A stretch of 64,000 bases of DNA from assembly GCF_003259835.1 (NCBI RefSeq), contig NZ_QLMI01000003.1:337965-401964 (forward strand), written 5' to 3'. Both the position numbers and the translations under genes were made by a program. Positions 51,629 to 59,870 of the stretch are shown piece after piece (position 1 is the stretch's first letter; every line of letters begins with the position of its first letter). The notes under the pieces were generated by a model. The model was not told the origin of the DNA. It saw only the letters and a program-made list of their open reading frames with translations, and did not search any database. The DNA is from Flavobacterium aquaticum. GTDB lineage: Bacteria > Bacteroidota > Bacteroidia > Flavobacteriales > Flavobacteriaceae.

Positions 51629-54073
51629 TTAATTCTTGAAGAAAATTCGTTTCACACGTTGCGAAATTCCAGTTAGAATTTCATAAGGTATCGTGCCAAT
51701 AACACTAGCCATTTCGGTTACTTTCGGATTTTTTCCAAAAACAATCACTTCATCTCCAGTTTTACATGAAATGTTCGTAACATCCACCATCATCATGTCC
51801 ATACAAATCGAACCTAAAATGGTTGCTTTTTGATTATTGATGGTAACAAATCCTTTTTCATTGCCCCAAGCTCTTCGAATGCCATCTGCATAACCAATCG
51901 GAATCGTAGCGACTTTCATTTTCTGTGTTACTCTAAATCTTCGGCTGTAACCAATGCTTTCTTCGGGAGCTACTTCTCTGATTTGTGAAATTATCGTTTT
52001 TAAAGTGCTCACATTTTCCAACACTTTCAATTCTTGTTCCGAATTTCCAATACCATACAAACCAATACCTAATCGCACCATTTCCATTTGTTTTTCAGCA
52101 TAATTGAAAATTCCAGAGGTGTTTAAAATATGGCGAATTGGTTTTGTTGGCAATACTCTTTCTAATTCGGAATACATTGCATCAAAACGTTGAAATTGTA
52201 ATTTCGTGAAATCGTCTAGTTGCAAGTCATCACTCGCGGCTAAATGCGAAAACACACTTTTTACCTTAACAAAATTGTTGTTTTTTAGTAAGGAACACAA
52301 TTCGGAAATCAAATGTGGTTCAAAACCCAAACGATGCATACCGGTATCCAATTTAATATGAATCGGATAATGCGAAATATTTTGGTGTTGTGCAATTTTT
52401 AAAAACGCTTGTAAACCCGTAATCGAATAAATTTCAGGTTCTAAATTATAAGCAATCATGGCTCTAAAACTACTGTTTTCGGGATTTAAAACCATAATTG
52501 GAGTCGTAATTCCAGCTTTTCGTAATTCGATGCCTTCATCGGCAAACGCTACGCCTAAATAATCGACTTTATGATGTTCGAGCAATTTGGCAATTTCGTA
52601 ACCGCCATTTCCGTAGCCAAACGCTTTCACCATGACCATAATTTTGGTATCTGGTTTTAGTTTGGATTTGTAGAAATTCAAGTTGTGACTAATTGCATCG
52701 AGATTGATTTCTAAAATAGTTTCGTGATTTTTCTCTTCCAACAAAACCACAATTTCATGAAAGTTAAATCCGCGAGCACCTTTCACAAGAATGGTTTCGT
52801 TTTGAAACGACTGCGTGTTGAATTGCTGTAAAAATTCTTGCGTAGTGGCAAAGGAAATCACATTCGGTAAATCGTTCAATTGTTTTCCGATGGTTTCGCC
52901 AATGGTAATAATGCGCTCGATTTTATTTTTCGAAAGCAGTTGTTTTACTTGATTGTAAAGCGTTTCCACAGCAATTCCGCTCGTGAAAATATCGGATAAA
53001 ATAATCGTTTTTTTATCGTGTAATTTTTGTTGTTCCAAGAAATCCAACGCAATTTTCAACGATTGATAATCCACCGAATAACTATCGTCGATGACCAAAC
53101 AATTGTTGATGCCTTTTTTAGCTTGAAGTCTTAATTCTACTGGATATAATTCCGAAACTCTATTTTGAATAAACGCAATTTCTTCGCCTAAAAACAGCAT
53201 GAAATTCACGCAAGTAATTACATTTTCAATCGAATTTTCATCGGAAAACGGAATATTTACATTAAAAGTGTTGGTTGCATTTTTAAAAGTTAATTCGGTT
53301 TTACCATTTTCATTTTTCTTCGAAACGAAAAGATTCGCGCTTTCATCTGAAAAACTCCAAGTATGTTTTTGACTGTTTTTTGGAAGTAAAACTTCAATTT
53401 CAGCATTTTTTTCCAAGAAAATATCGGAACAATTTTCAAAAAGTTTGATTTTCTCTTTTATTTTAGCCTCGCGATTTGCAAAACCTTCATCATGAACCGA
53501 ACCAATATTCGTTAAAACGCCGTATTTCGGTTGAATTATCTGTTCTAGATTTGACATTTCATTGGGTAACGAAATTCCTGCTTCAAAAATTCCTAAATCA
53601 TAATTGCCTTCAATCGCTAAAATCGATAAGGGAACTCCGACTTGCGAATTATAACTTTTTGGATTTCGAACAATCAAATGATTTGGACTTAATAAGAAAT
53701 TCAACCATTCTTTTACGATGGTTTTTCCGTTGCTTCCCGTAATTCCCACAAATGGAAAATCGAATTGTTTTCGGTAGCCAATAGCAGTTTGTTGTAGCGC
53801 TTTTAACGAATTTTCAACGATAATGAAATTCGCTTTTTCGTATACATGTTCTGGAATATATTCGACTACAAAATAGCGAACGCCTTTTGCAATCAACTCT
53901 TCCAAATACAAATGCGCATCGTGATTTTGTCCTTTGATAGCAAAAAACAAAGTGTTATTTCCATTTTGCAACGAACGACTGTCTATCGAAATGTGATTTG
54001 CAGTAAACTCAGTCGAATTTCCGTGAAAAACGCCTTTACAAAACGAAATAATATGAGTTAGGTTGAGGTTCAA
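51629..54073 (-). CDS. MurF-alanine racemase fusion
   Basis: 814 residues. The N-terminal half (1-450) is UDP-MurNAc-tripeptide:D-Ala-D-Ala ligase, with P-loop GITGSNGKT at 110-118 and NPKSYNSQVGVPLS. The C-terminal half (about 455-814) is alanine racemase with PLP Lys483 in MVKAFGYGNGGYE, LDTGMHRLGF, GIGLYGIG and IGYSRRF. The fusion joins D-Ala production to its use in cell-wall precursor synthesis and is typical of Bacteroidetes. Start is TTG, one base after the tdk stop; no ATG exists early enough in frame. Translation is probably coupled to tdk. Confidence 0.95.
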   Translation of the reverse strand: MNLNLTHIISFCKGVFHGNSTEFTANHISIDSRSLQNGNNTLFFAIKGQNHDAHLYLEELIAKGVRYFVVEYIPEHVYEKANFIIVENSLKALQQTAIGYRKQFDFPFVGITGSNGKTIVKEWLNFLLSPNHLIVRNPKSYNSQVGVPLSILAIEGNYDLGIFEAGISLPNEMSNLEQIIQPKYGVLTNIGSVHDEGFANREAKIKEKIKLFENCSDIFLEKNAEIEVLLPKNSQKHTWSFSDESANLFVSKKNENGKTELTFKNATNTFNVNIPFSDENSIENVITCVNFMLFLGEEIAFIQNRVSELYPVELRLQAKKGINNCLVIDDSYSVDYQSLKIALDFLEQQKLHDKKTIILSDIFTSGIAVETLYNQVKQLLSKNKIERIITIGETIGKQLNDLPNVISFATTQEFLQQFNTQSFQNETILVKGARGFNFHEIVVLLEEKNHETILEINLDAISHNLNFYKSKLKPDTKIMVMVKAFGYGNGGYEIAKLLEHHKVDYLGVAFADEGIELRKAGITTPIMVLNPENSSFRAMIAYNLEPEIYSITGLQAFLKIAQHQNISHYPIHIKLDTGMHRLGFEPHLISELCSLLKNNNFVKVKSVFSHLAASDDLQLDDFTKLQFQRFDAMYSELERVLPTKPIRHILNTSGIFNYAEKQMEMVRLGIGLYGIGNSEQELKVLENVSTLKTIISQIREVAPEESIGYSRRFRVTQKMKVATIPIGYADGIRRAWGNEKGFVTINNQKATILGSICMDMMMVDVTNISCKTGDEVIVFGKNPKVTEMASVIGTIPYEILTGISQRVKRIFFKN

Positions 54074-54074
54074 T

Positions 54075-54707
54075 TTATTGATTATCGTCTTTTTGCTTGT
54101 TTATAATTTCAACATCTTTTACTTCCATGTTTTCACGCATGGCTTTAAAATAGGCAGCACGACTTAGTGGTTCGTATTCTTCGGTTTCGCCAAGCATAAC
54201 CAGTCTTTTATCATCTGATTTTCTGAAACTATAATGTGCTAAATTTCCAGTGCGTGTACAAACAGCATGCACTTTGGTAACATATTCGGCTGTAGCCATT
54301 AGCGCAGGCATCGGTCCGAACGGATTTCCTTTAAAATCCATGTCCAATCCAGCAACAATCACTCGAATTCCTGAATTGGCTAAATCATTACAAACAGCAA
54401 CAATTTCCTCGTCGAAAAATTGGGCTTCATCAATACCTACGACATCGCAACCTTGAGCTAAAATTCGGATATTTTCAGCAACAGGAACGGGTGTAGAACG
54501 AATTTCATTTTTGTTGTGCGAAACCACCATTTCGTCGTCATATCGAGTATCGACAGCCGGTTTGAAGATTTCTACTTTTTGTTTAGCAAACTGAGCGCGT
54601 TTTAAGCGGCGAATTAATTCTTCGGTTTTACCCGAAAACATGGAGCCACAAATTACTTCAATCCAGCCAAATTGTTCTTGTTGATTTACGGTATTTTCGA
54701 GAAACAT
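54075..54707 (-). CDS. tdk: Thymidine kinase
   Basis: 210 residues, type II thymidine kinase. P-loop GSMFSGKT at 21-28, catalytic Glu in GIDEAQFF, GLDMDFKGNPFG lasso region, and YVTKVHAVCTRTGNLA. The usual four-Cys zinc site is reduced here (only the Cys in AVCTRTG is obvious). Pyrimidine salvage in the cytoplasm; co-transcribed with the murF-alr gene. Confidence 0.95.
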   Translation of the reverse strand: MFLENTVNQQEQFGWIEVICGSMFSGKTEELIRRLKRAQFAKQKVEIFKPAVDTRYDDEMVVSHNKNEIRSTPVPVAENIRILAQGCDVVGIDEAQFFDEEIVAVCNDLANSGIRVIVAGLDMDFKGNPFGPMPALMATAEYVTKVHAVCTRTGNLAHYSFRKSDDKRLVMLGETEEYEPLSRAAYFKAMRENMEVKDVEIINKQKDDNQ

Positions 54708-54742
54708 TTTGTATCTTTCGTACGTTAAAAATTATTTTCTGT

Positions 54743-54750
54743 TACATTTG
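54743..54750 (+). promoter_or_regulatory. -7 element (TACATTTG) of the acidic conserved protein gene
   Basis: Exact TAnnTTTG, 58 bases before the ATG. Confidence 0.5.
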
Positions 54751-54808
54751 TAATCAAAACAAAATTATTAAAAAAGTATCGATATATTCAATTCCATCCA
54801 ATAAAGTT

Positions 54809-55783
54809 ATGAAGAAAAGAGTAAGCGCTGAATTAATCAGTATTGCCCACCGAATTTTAAAGTTAAAAAACCATTCCGAAACCGTTCAATTGCAACAAGA
54901 AGCTAAAAATTTGTACGATCAATTGACGATTTTACGCTTTTATGAAGAGAATTTCGAATTGGTAAAAAACGAAATTTCAGAAGAAGTTTTAGCTGAAAAA
55001 TTAGAAGGAAAACCAACAGAAGTTTTTGATGCGCCTATTCAGGATAAAATTGTTGAAACTCCGGAAGAAGTAAAAATAGAAGTTGCTCCAGAAGAGGAAG
55101 AAACTATTGCCGAACCAATTGCGGAAGAAAAAGTCGTAATCGCAGAATTAATTGTGGAAGATGACGAAGAAGAGGAAGAAGTTTTGATGACTCCAATGGA
55201 AGAAGAGCCAATTGAGGAAGAAATAATCGAAGAAGAACCAGTTGCCGATTCCGAAGTTTCGGAACCAAAAACAGAAGAACCAGCGAAACAAATTTCGTTT
55301 GAAGATTTATTGGTACACGATTATCAAGAATTGGATTTTGTGAAAGTAGAGGATGTTCCGGCAGAAGTTGAAAAAGTTACTGAAACTGTTTTTGAAGCTG
55401 TAACTCCTGTTGAAGAAGTTAAGGAAGAAGTTCAACCAGAACCTGTTGCTGATTCCGAAACTTCGGAACCAAAAGTATTAGAAGAAGAAGTAAAAGCAAC
55501 TTTTGAAAAAGTAAGCCAAGAGCCAAAAATCAGTTCGCTAAATGATAGATTGAATAAGGCTATTACTTTCGGTTTAAATGATAGAATTGGATTTGAAAAG
55601 AAATTATTTGGCGGAAGTTCGGATGATTTCAACCGTGTAATTTCGCAATTAAATACTTTTGATAGTTTTGAAGAAGCAAAAGCTTTTGTAGATGATTTCG
55701 TAAAACCCGATTATAACAATTGGGAAGGTGCGGAAGAATTCGAAACGCGTTTCATGGAAATTGTGGAGAAAAAGTTTAGTTAA
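54809..55783 (+). CDS. Acidic protein with low-complexity Glu-rich middle
   Basis: 324 residues, no signal peptide or TM. The N-terminal helical part (1-60, MKKRVSAELISIAHRILKLK) and C-terminal part (245-324, LNDRLNKAITFGLNDRIGFEKKLFGGS to FMEIVEKKFS) look structured. Between them is a long Glu/Val/Pro-rich linker with an 11-residue unit, PVADSExSEPK, at 144 and again at 212. I take it as a conserved flavobacterial protein of unknown function that sits between tdk and rsmI. Possibly a scaffold or chromosome/cell-division associated factor, but there is no direct evidence. Confidence 0.75.
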   Translation: MKKRVSAELISIAHRILKLKNHSETVQLQQEAKNLYDQLTILRFYEENFELVKNEISEEVLAEKLEGKPTEVFDAPIQDKIVETPEEVKIEVAPEEEETIAEPIAEEKVVIAELIVEDDEEEEEVLMTPMEEEPIEEEIIEEEPVADSEVSEPKTEEPAKQISFEDLLVHDYQELDFVKVEDVPAEVEKVTETVFEAVTPVEEVKEEVQPEPVADSETSEPKVLEEEVKATFEKVSQEPKISSLNDRLNKAITFGLNDRIGFEKKLFGGSSDDFNRVISQLNTFDSFEEAKAFVDDFVKPDYNNWEGAEEFETRFMEIVEKKFS

Positions 55784-55825
55784 TAACACAGAGATTTTTA
55801 GTTAAAATTTGAGTTATTAATTTTA

Positions 55826-55895
55826 ACCACATAGAAACATAGGTTTTTTCTTGTTTGAGTTTTGTTTAGCACGTATAGCTATGTGTCTATGTGGT
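55826..55895. repeat. CCAC-type intergenic inverted repeat C
   Basis: ACCACATAGAAACATAG (55826-55842) and CTATGTGTCTATGTGGT (55879-55895) pair over 17 bases with one mismatch. Fills much of the 142-base gap between the acidic protein gene and rsmI. The left arm is identical to that of the element at 57949. Confidence 0.85.
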
Positions 55896-55925
55896 AAAAC
55901 CTTTGTTTATTCAAACCGTTTATAA

Positions 55926-56603
55926 ATGAGTAAATTATATATCGTTCCAACGCCAATAGGCAATTTAGAAGACATGACTTTTCGTGCGATTAAAGTACTG
56001 AAAGAAGTCGATTTAATTTTAGCAGAAGACACACGAACCAGCGGAAAATTGCTAAAACACTTCGAAATTGCAACGCATATGCACAGCCACCACATGCACA
56101 ACGAACACAAAACCGTTGAAAATTTGGTCAAGCGATTACAAGCGGGCGAAACCATTGCTTTAATCAGCGATGCTGGAACTCCAGCGATTTCTGATCCAGG
56201 TTTTTTGCTTACGAGAGCTTGTGTGGAAAACGGAATTGATGTAGAATGTTTGCCAGGAGCAACTGCTTTTGTGCCGGCTTTGGTAAATAGTGGTTTGCCC
56301 AATGATAAATTCGTATTCGAAGGCTTCTTACCCGATAAAAAAGGAAGACAAACCCGATTTTTAGCGTTACAAGAAGAATATCGTACGATGATTTTCTATG
56401 TATCGCCACACAAATTAAACAAAACCTTAGCCGAATTTGTACAATATTTTGGAGCTGACAGACCGGTTTCAGTATCTCGAGAATTATCCAAATTACACGA
56501 AGAAACAATCAGAGGAACCGCCGAAGAAGTTTTAAAACACTTTGAAGCAAAACCGGCTAAAGGGGAGATTGTTGTGGTTGTGGGAGGGAAGAGTTTGAAG
56601 TAA
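55926..56603 (+). CDS. rsmI: 16S rRNA (cytidine(1402)-2'-O)-methyltransferase
   Basis: 225 residues. SAM-dependent tetrapyrrole-methylase fold. LYIVPTPIGNLEDMTFRAIKVL at the N-terminus, AEDTRTSGKLLKHF, and ISDAGTPAISDPGFLLTRAC are diagnostic. It is slightly shorter than the E. coli enzyme, lacking a C-terminal extension. Followed by the SGNH gene after six bases. Confidence 0.96.
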   Translation: MSKLYIVPTPIGNLEDMTFRAIKVLKEVDLILAEDTRTSGKLLKHFEIATHMHSHHMHNEHKTVENLVKRLQAGETIALISDAGTPAISDPGFLLTRACVENGIDVECLPGATAFVPALVNSGLPNDKFVFEGFLPDKKGRQTRFLALQEEYRTMIFYVSPHKLNKTLAEFVQYFGADRPVSVSRELSKLHEETIRGTAEEVLKHFEAKPAKGEIVVVVGGKSLK

Positions 56604-56609
56604 GTTAAT

Positions 56610-57476
56610 ATGAAAGAAATTTTAGCATTACTATTTATTATTTTTTATAGCTGTAAATCAAAACCTGTCGAACAGGTTCAGAAAGTAAATATATTGTTTA
56701 TTGGTAATAGCTTGACCTATTATCATGATATGCCAAAAATGGTAAAGCAAATGTTGGATGAGAAATCAACACATTATCTAATAGAACAAGCTACTTTTCC
56801 AGGTATGACATTAAATAGTCATCTCAATAACATTATTTACAAAAGAGAAGGAGATCATATTTATACGATGCGCAAAAATGATTTTGAGATAACTGAAACA
56901 GAAAAAATAATTTCTTCTCGAAGTTGGGATTTGATTATCATTCAAGAAGCACCAGATATGTTGTTTTCTAAAGAGTTGGTTGATGAACTAGTTCAGTCAG
57001 ATATAGAAGAAATAAAGGCGTTAAATCGTAATAAGAATTGTAAGTATATATTTTTTAATACATGGATTCCAAAAGTTCAACATTATCCAATAAAGAGTAT
57101 TTGTTTGCCTAAATCTGATTTTGATTATGTAAAGTTTCCAATTAATAATTTAAATTCAGATGAAAAGTTTTGTTCAGAAGAAGTTTTAAATGAAAAAGAA
57201 TATCTCAGAATTTTGAATGAAGCATTAAATCAGATAAATTTAAAACAAAAGATGATAATTTCTAATCATCCAAATATTCATTTTAATATTAGAAATAAAT
57301 ATCCAGAAATTCAGTTGTATGATGATGATTATCATCCTTCAAAAATAGGTTCGTTTTTAAACGCTTGTATTTTTTATAAAATGATTACGAATAAAAATCC
57401 AACGAGATTAAATTTTAATGCTGGTTTAGATGAAAAAACAACATCACTGTTAAAGAGAATCGCAAATAGTAATTAA
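56610..57476 (+). CDS. SGNH/GDSL hydrolase-like lipoprotein
   Basis: 288 residues. Lipobox FYSC with Cys15. Block I is FIGNSLTYYHDM with nucleophile Ser34; block V is DDYHPSKIGS with Asp239 and His242. The intervening region has LIIIQEAPDML and NTWIP. Esterase or lipase activity on an acylated glycan or similar is the usual family role, probably at the inner face of the outer membrane. It is more AT-rich than rsmI, six bases upstream, and looks recently joined to that transcript. Confidence 0.82.
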   Translation: MKEILALLFIIFYSCKSKPVEQVQKVNILFIGNSLTYYHDMPKMVKQMLDEKSTHYLIEQATFPGMTLNSHLNNIIYKREGDHIYTMRKNDFEITETEKIISSRSWDLIIIQEAPDMLFSKELVDELVQSDIEEIKALNRNKNCKYIFFNTWIPKVQHYPIKSICLPKSDFDYVKFPINNLNSDEKFCSEEVLNEKEYLRILNEALNQINLKQKMIISNHPNIHFNIRNKYPEIQLYDDDYHPSKIGSFLNACIFYKMITNKNPTRLNFNAGLDEKTTSLLKRIANSN

Positions 57477-57506
57477 TTAAAATAGTTTGTTCTTAGCAAA
57501 AAAACA

Positions 57507-57932
57507 ATGGAAACACACAACATAACTACTACCTGGAAAGGTAACATGCAATTTGAGTCCACTAATCCAAGTGGCGATATCATTTCAATTGACGCCGGAC
57601 CAGAAAACGGAGGAGAAGGAAAAGGCTTGCGTCCAAAAGCGTTGATGTTATCGGCTTTAGCGGGTTGCACAGGTTTAGACGTCGCTTCGTTAATGGAAAA
57701 AATGAAGTTAGAAGTAGCCGATTTCAAAATTGAAACATCAGGTGAACTAACCGAAGAACATCCAAAAACCTATCACACCGTAAAAGTAGATTACCATTTT
57801 TACGGTAACAATTTAGACGAAAAAAAGTTAGAAAAAGCTGTAAATTTATCGGTAGAAAAATATTGTGGCGTAATGGAAATGTTCCGTCAATTTGCAAAAG
57901 TTGAGGTAGCGATTTTTTATCATAAAATATAA
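57507..57932 (+). CDS. OsmC family peroxiredoxin-like protein
   Basis: 141 residues. Two redox Cys: Cys54 in LAGCTGLDVASLMEKM and Cys120 in VEKYCGVMEM. GLRPKALMLSALAGC is the usual lead-in. It is of the OsmC/YhfA kind; likely detoxifies organic peroxides in the cytoplasm. Confidence 0.92.
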   Translation: METHNITTTWKGNMQFESTNPSGDIISIDAGPENGGEGKGLRPKALMLSALAGCTGLDVASLMEKMKLEVADFKIETSGELTEEHPKTYHTVKVDYHFYGNNLDEKKLEKAVNLSVEKYCGVMEMFRQFAKVEVAIFYHKI

Positions 57933-57948
57933 ATAATTTAGAGGTTTT

Positions 57949-58068
57949 ACCACATAGAAACATAGATAAAAAGATTGTTATAGTTCATACTTAATACACA
58001 AAGTCTATCTAACCTATAAAAAGTGTAACGACTAATTTGATAAAAATCAACCTATGTTTCTATGTGGT
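57949..58068. repeat. CCAC-type intergenic inverted repeat D
   Basis: ACCACATAGAAACATAG (57949-57965) and CTATGTTTCTATGTGGT (58052-58068) are perfect 17-base complements around an 86-base AT-rich interior. It occupies half of the 237-base gap between the OsmC gene and recJ; the remainder (58069-58169) holds only the recJ promoter. Confidence 0.88.
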
Positions 58069-58103
58069 TAATTTTTTTCATTAAGTAAATTCAAAAATAT
58101 TTA

Positions 58104-58111
58104 TACCTTTG
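58104..58111 (+). promoter_or_regulatory. -7 element (TACCTTTG) of recJ
   Basis: Exact TAnnTTTG; implied leader about 50 bases. Confidence 0.5.
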
Positions 58112-58169
58112 TTATTCAATAATATAAGCCAAAATAAATAATTCATAATTTTTAATTCGTAATTAAACT

Positions 58170-59870
58170 ATGCGTTGGAATCCAAAATCTAAGCCAAAGC
58201 CAGAAAAAGTACAAGCCATTCAGCAAGCACTTCAAGTCGATGAAATTATTGCGACACTTTTAGTTCAAAGAGGAATCGAAACCTTCGAACAAGCCAAAAC
58301 CTTTTTTCGTCCCACTTTAGCCGATTTACACAATCCGTATCTCATCAAAGATATGGACAAAGCGGTGGTGCGAATTGAAAATGCCATTGCTAATAATGAA
58401 AACATCCTAGTTTTCGGTGATTACGATGTCGATGGAACAACCGCTGTTTCTTTAGTTTCTAGCTATTTACGTAGTTTTTATCCAAATGTTGCGACTTATA
58501 TTCCTGATAGATATGCAGAAGGTTACGGTATTTCTTATATGGGAATTGACTATGCCGAAGACAACGATATTTCTTTAATAATCGCTTTGGATTGTGGCAT
58601 CAAATCGATTGATCATGTCAATTATGCCAAAGCAAAAAACATCGATTTTATCATTTGCGACCATCACCGACCAGGCGATATTTTGCCCGATGCCGTTGCA
58701 GTTTTAGATCCAAAACGCGAAGATTGTTCGTATCCGTATGATGAATTATGTGGTTGCGGTGTCGGATTTAAATTGATTCAGGCTTTAGCCGAAAATAGAA
58801 ACCAAACCATTGAAGATTTAGTGGAATATTTAGATTTAGTCGCCACTGCGATTGCTGCCGATATTGTTCCGATAAATGGTGAGAATAGAGTTTTGGCGAA
58901 ATTTGGTTTGGAGGTTATTAATTCGAATCCGCGACCAGGAATTAAGGCTTTGATTCAAAATGTAAAGAAGAAAGTCTTGACAATTACTGATGTCGTTTTT
59001 ATTGTGGCACCAAGAATCAATGCCGCAGGTAGAATCAAACACGGAAACGAAGCAGTTGCTTTATTAACCGAATACGATTTAGACCAAGCGGAGCAATTCG
59101 CATCCGAAATCGAACAACATAATTCCGATAGAAAAGAATTAGACAAACAAATTACCAAAGAAGCTTTACTTCAAATCGAGGAAAATAACGAACAAAATCG
59201 ATTTTCAACTGTTGTATATCAAGAGAATTGGCACAAAGGCGTTATCGGAATTGTAGCTTCAAGATTGGTAGAAAATTATTATCGCCCAACGATTGTCTTT
59301 ACAAAAAGTGGTGAAAAATTAGCGGCTTCGGCACGTTCTGTGAAAGATTTTGACGTCTATAATGCCTTGGAAGCTTGTGCGGAACACTTGGAACAATTCG
59401 GTGGCCATATGTATGCGGCTGGAATGACGCTTTTAGAAGAAAATTATGAAAATTTCAAAAATGCCTTCGAAAAAGTCGTGCAAGAAACCATTCATCCCGA
59501 TTTGTTGACACCTGAAATTTCATATGATGCCGAAATCGAATTATCCGAAATCAATCCGAAATTAATGCGATTATTAAAACAATTCGAACCTTTCGGTCCG
59601 GAAAATATGACGCCGTTATTTTTAGCGAAAGGATTAATCGATTCAGGTTATGCGAAGACTTTAGGTTCCGATAACGAACATTTGAAAGCATTTGTAAAAC
59701 AAGGAAACTCGGAAAGTTTTGGAGCTATTGGTTTTGGATTGGGAAATAAATTAGACTTGGTTACCAATAAGAATAAATTTGATGCAATTTTCTCTTTGGA
59801 AGAAAATGAATGGAAAGATACTGTAACTTTGCAACTGCAATTACGCGATATCAATACTTCAAATGGCTAA
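58170..59870 (+). CDS. recJ: Single-stranded-DNA-specific exonuclease RecJ
   Basis: 566 residues. 5'-3' ssDNA exonuclease in recombination and mismatch repair. DHH-family motifs: FGDYDVDGTTAVSL (Asp84 and Asp86), IALDCGIKS, ICDHHRPGD, DLVATAIAADIVP, then DHHA1 with GGHMYAAGMTL near 410-420 and a C-terminal OB-like domain. The MFS gene starts inside its last codons. Confidence 0.96.
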   Translation: MRWNPKSKPKPEKVQAIQQALQVDEIIATLLVQRGIETFEQAKTFFRPTLADLHNPYLIKDMDKAVVRIENAIANNENILVFGDYDVDGTTAVSLVSSYLRSFYPNVATYIPDRYAEGYGISYMGIDYAEDNDISLIIALDCGIKSIDHVNYAKAKNIDFIICDHHRPGDILPDAVAVLDPKREDCSYPYDELCGCGVGFKLIQALAENRNQTIEDLVEYLDLVATAIAADIVPINGENRVLAKFGLEVINSNPRPGIKALIQNVKKKVLTITDVVFIVAPRINAAGRIKHGNEAVALLTEYDLDQAEQFASEIEQHNSDRKELDKQITKEALLQIEENNEQNRFSTVVYQENWHKGVIGIVASRLVENYYRPTIVFTKSGEKLAASARSVKDFDVYNALEACAEHLEQFGGHMYAAGMTLLEENYENFKNAFEKVVQETIHPDLLTPEISYDAEIELSEINPKLMRLLKQFEPFGPENMTPLFLAKGLIDSGYAKTLGSDNEHLKAFVKQGNSESFGAIGFGLGNKLDLVTNKNKFDAIFSLEENEWKDTVTLQLQLRDINTSNG

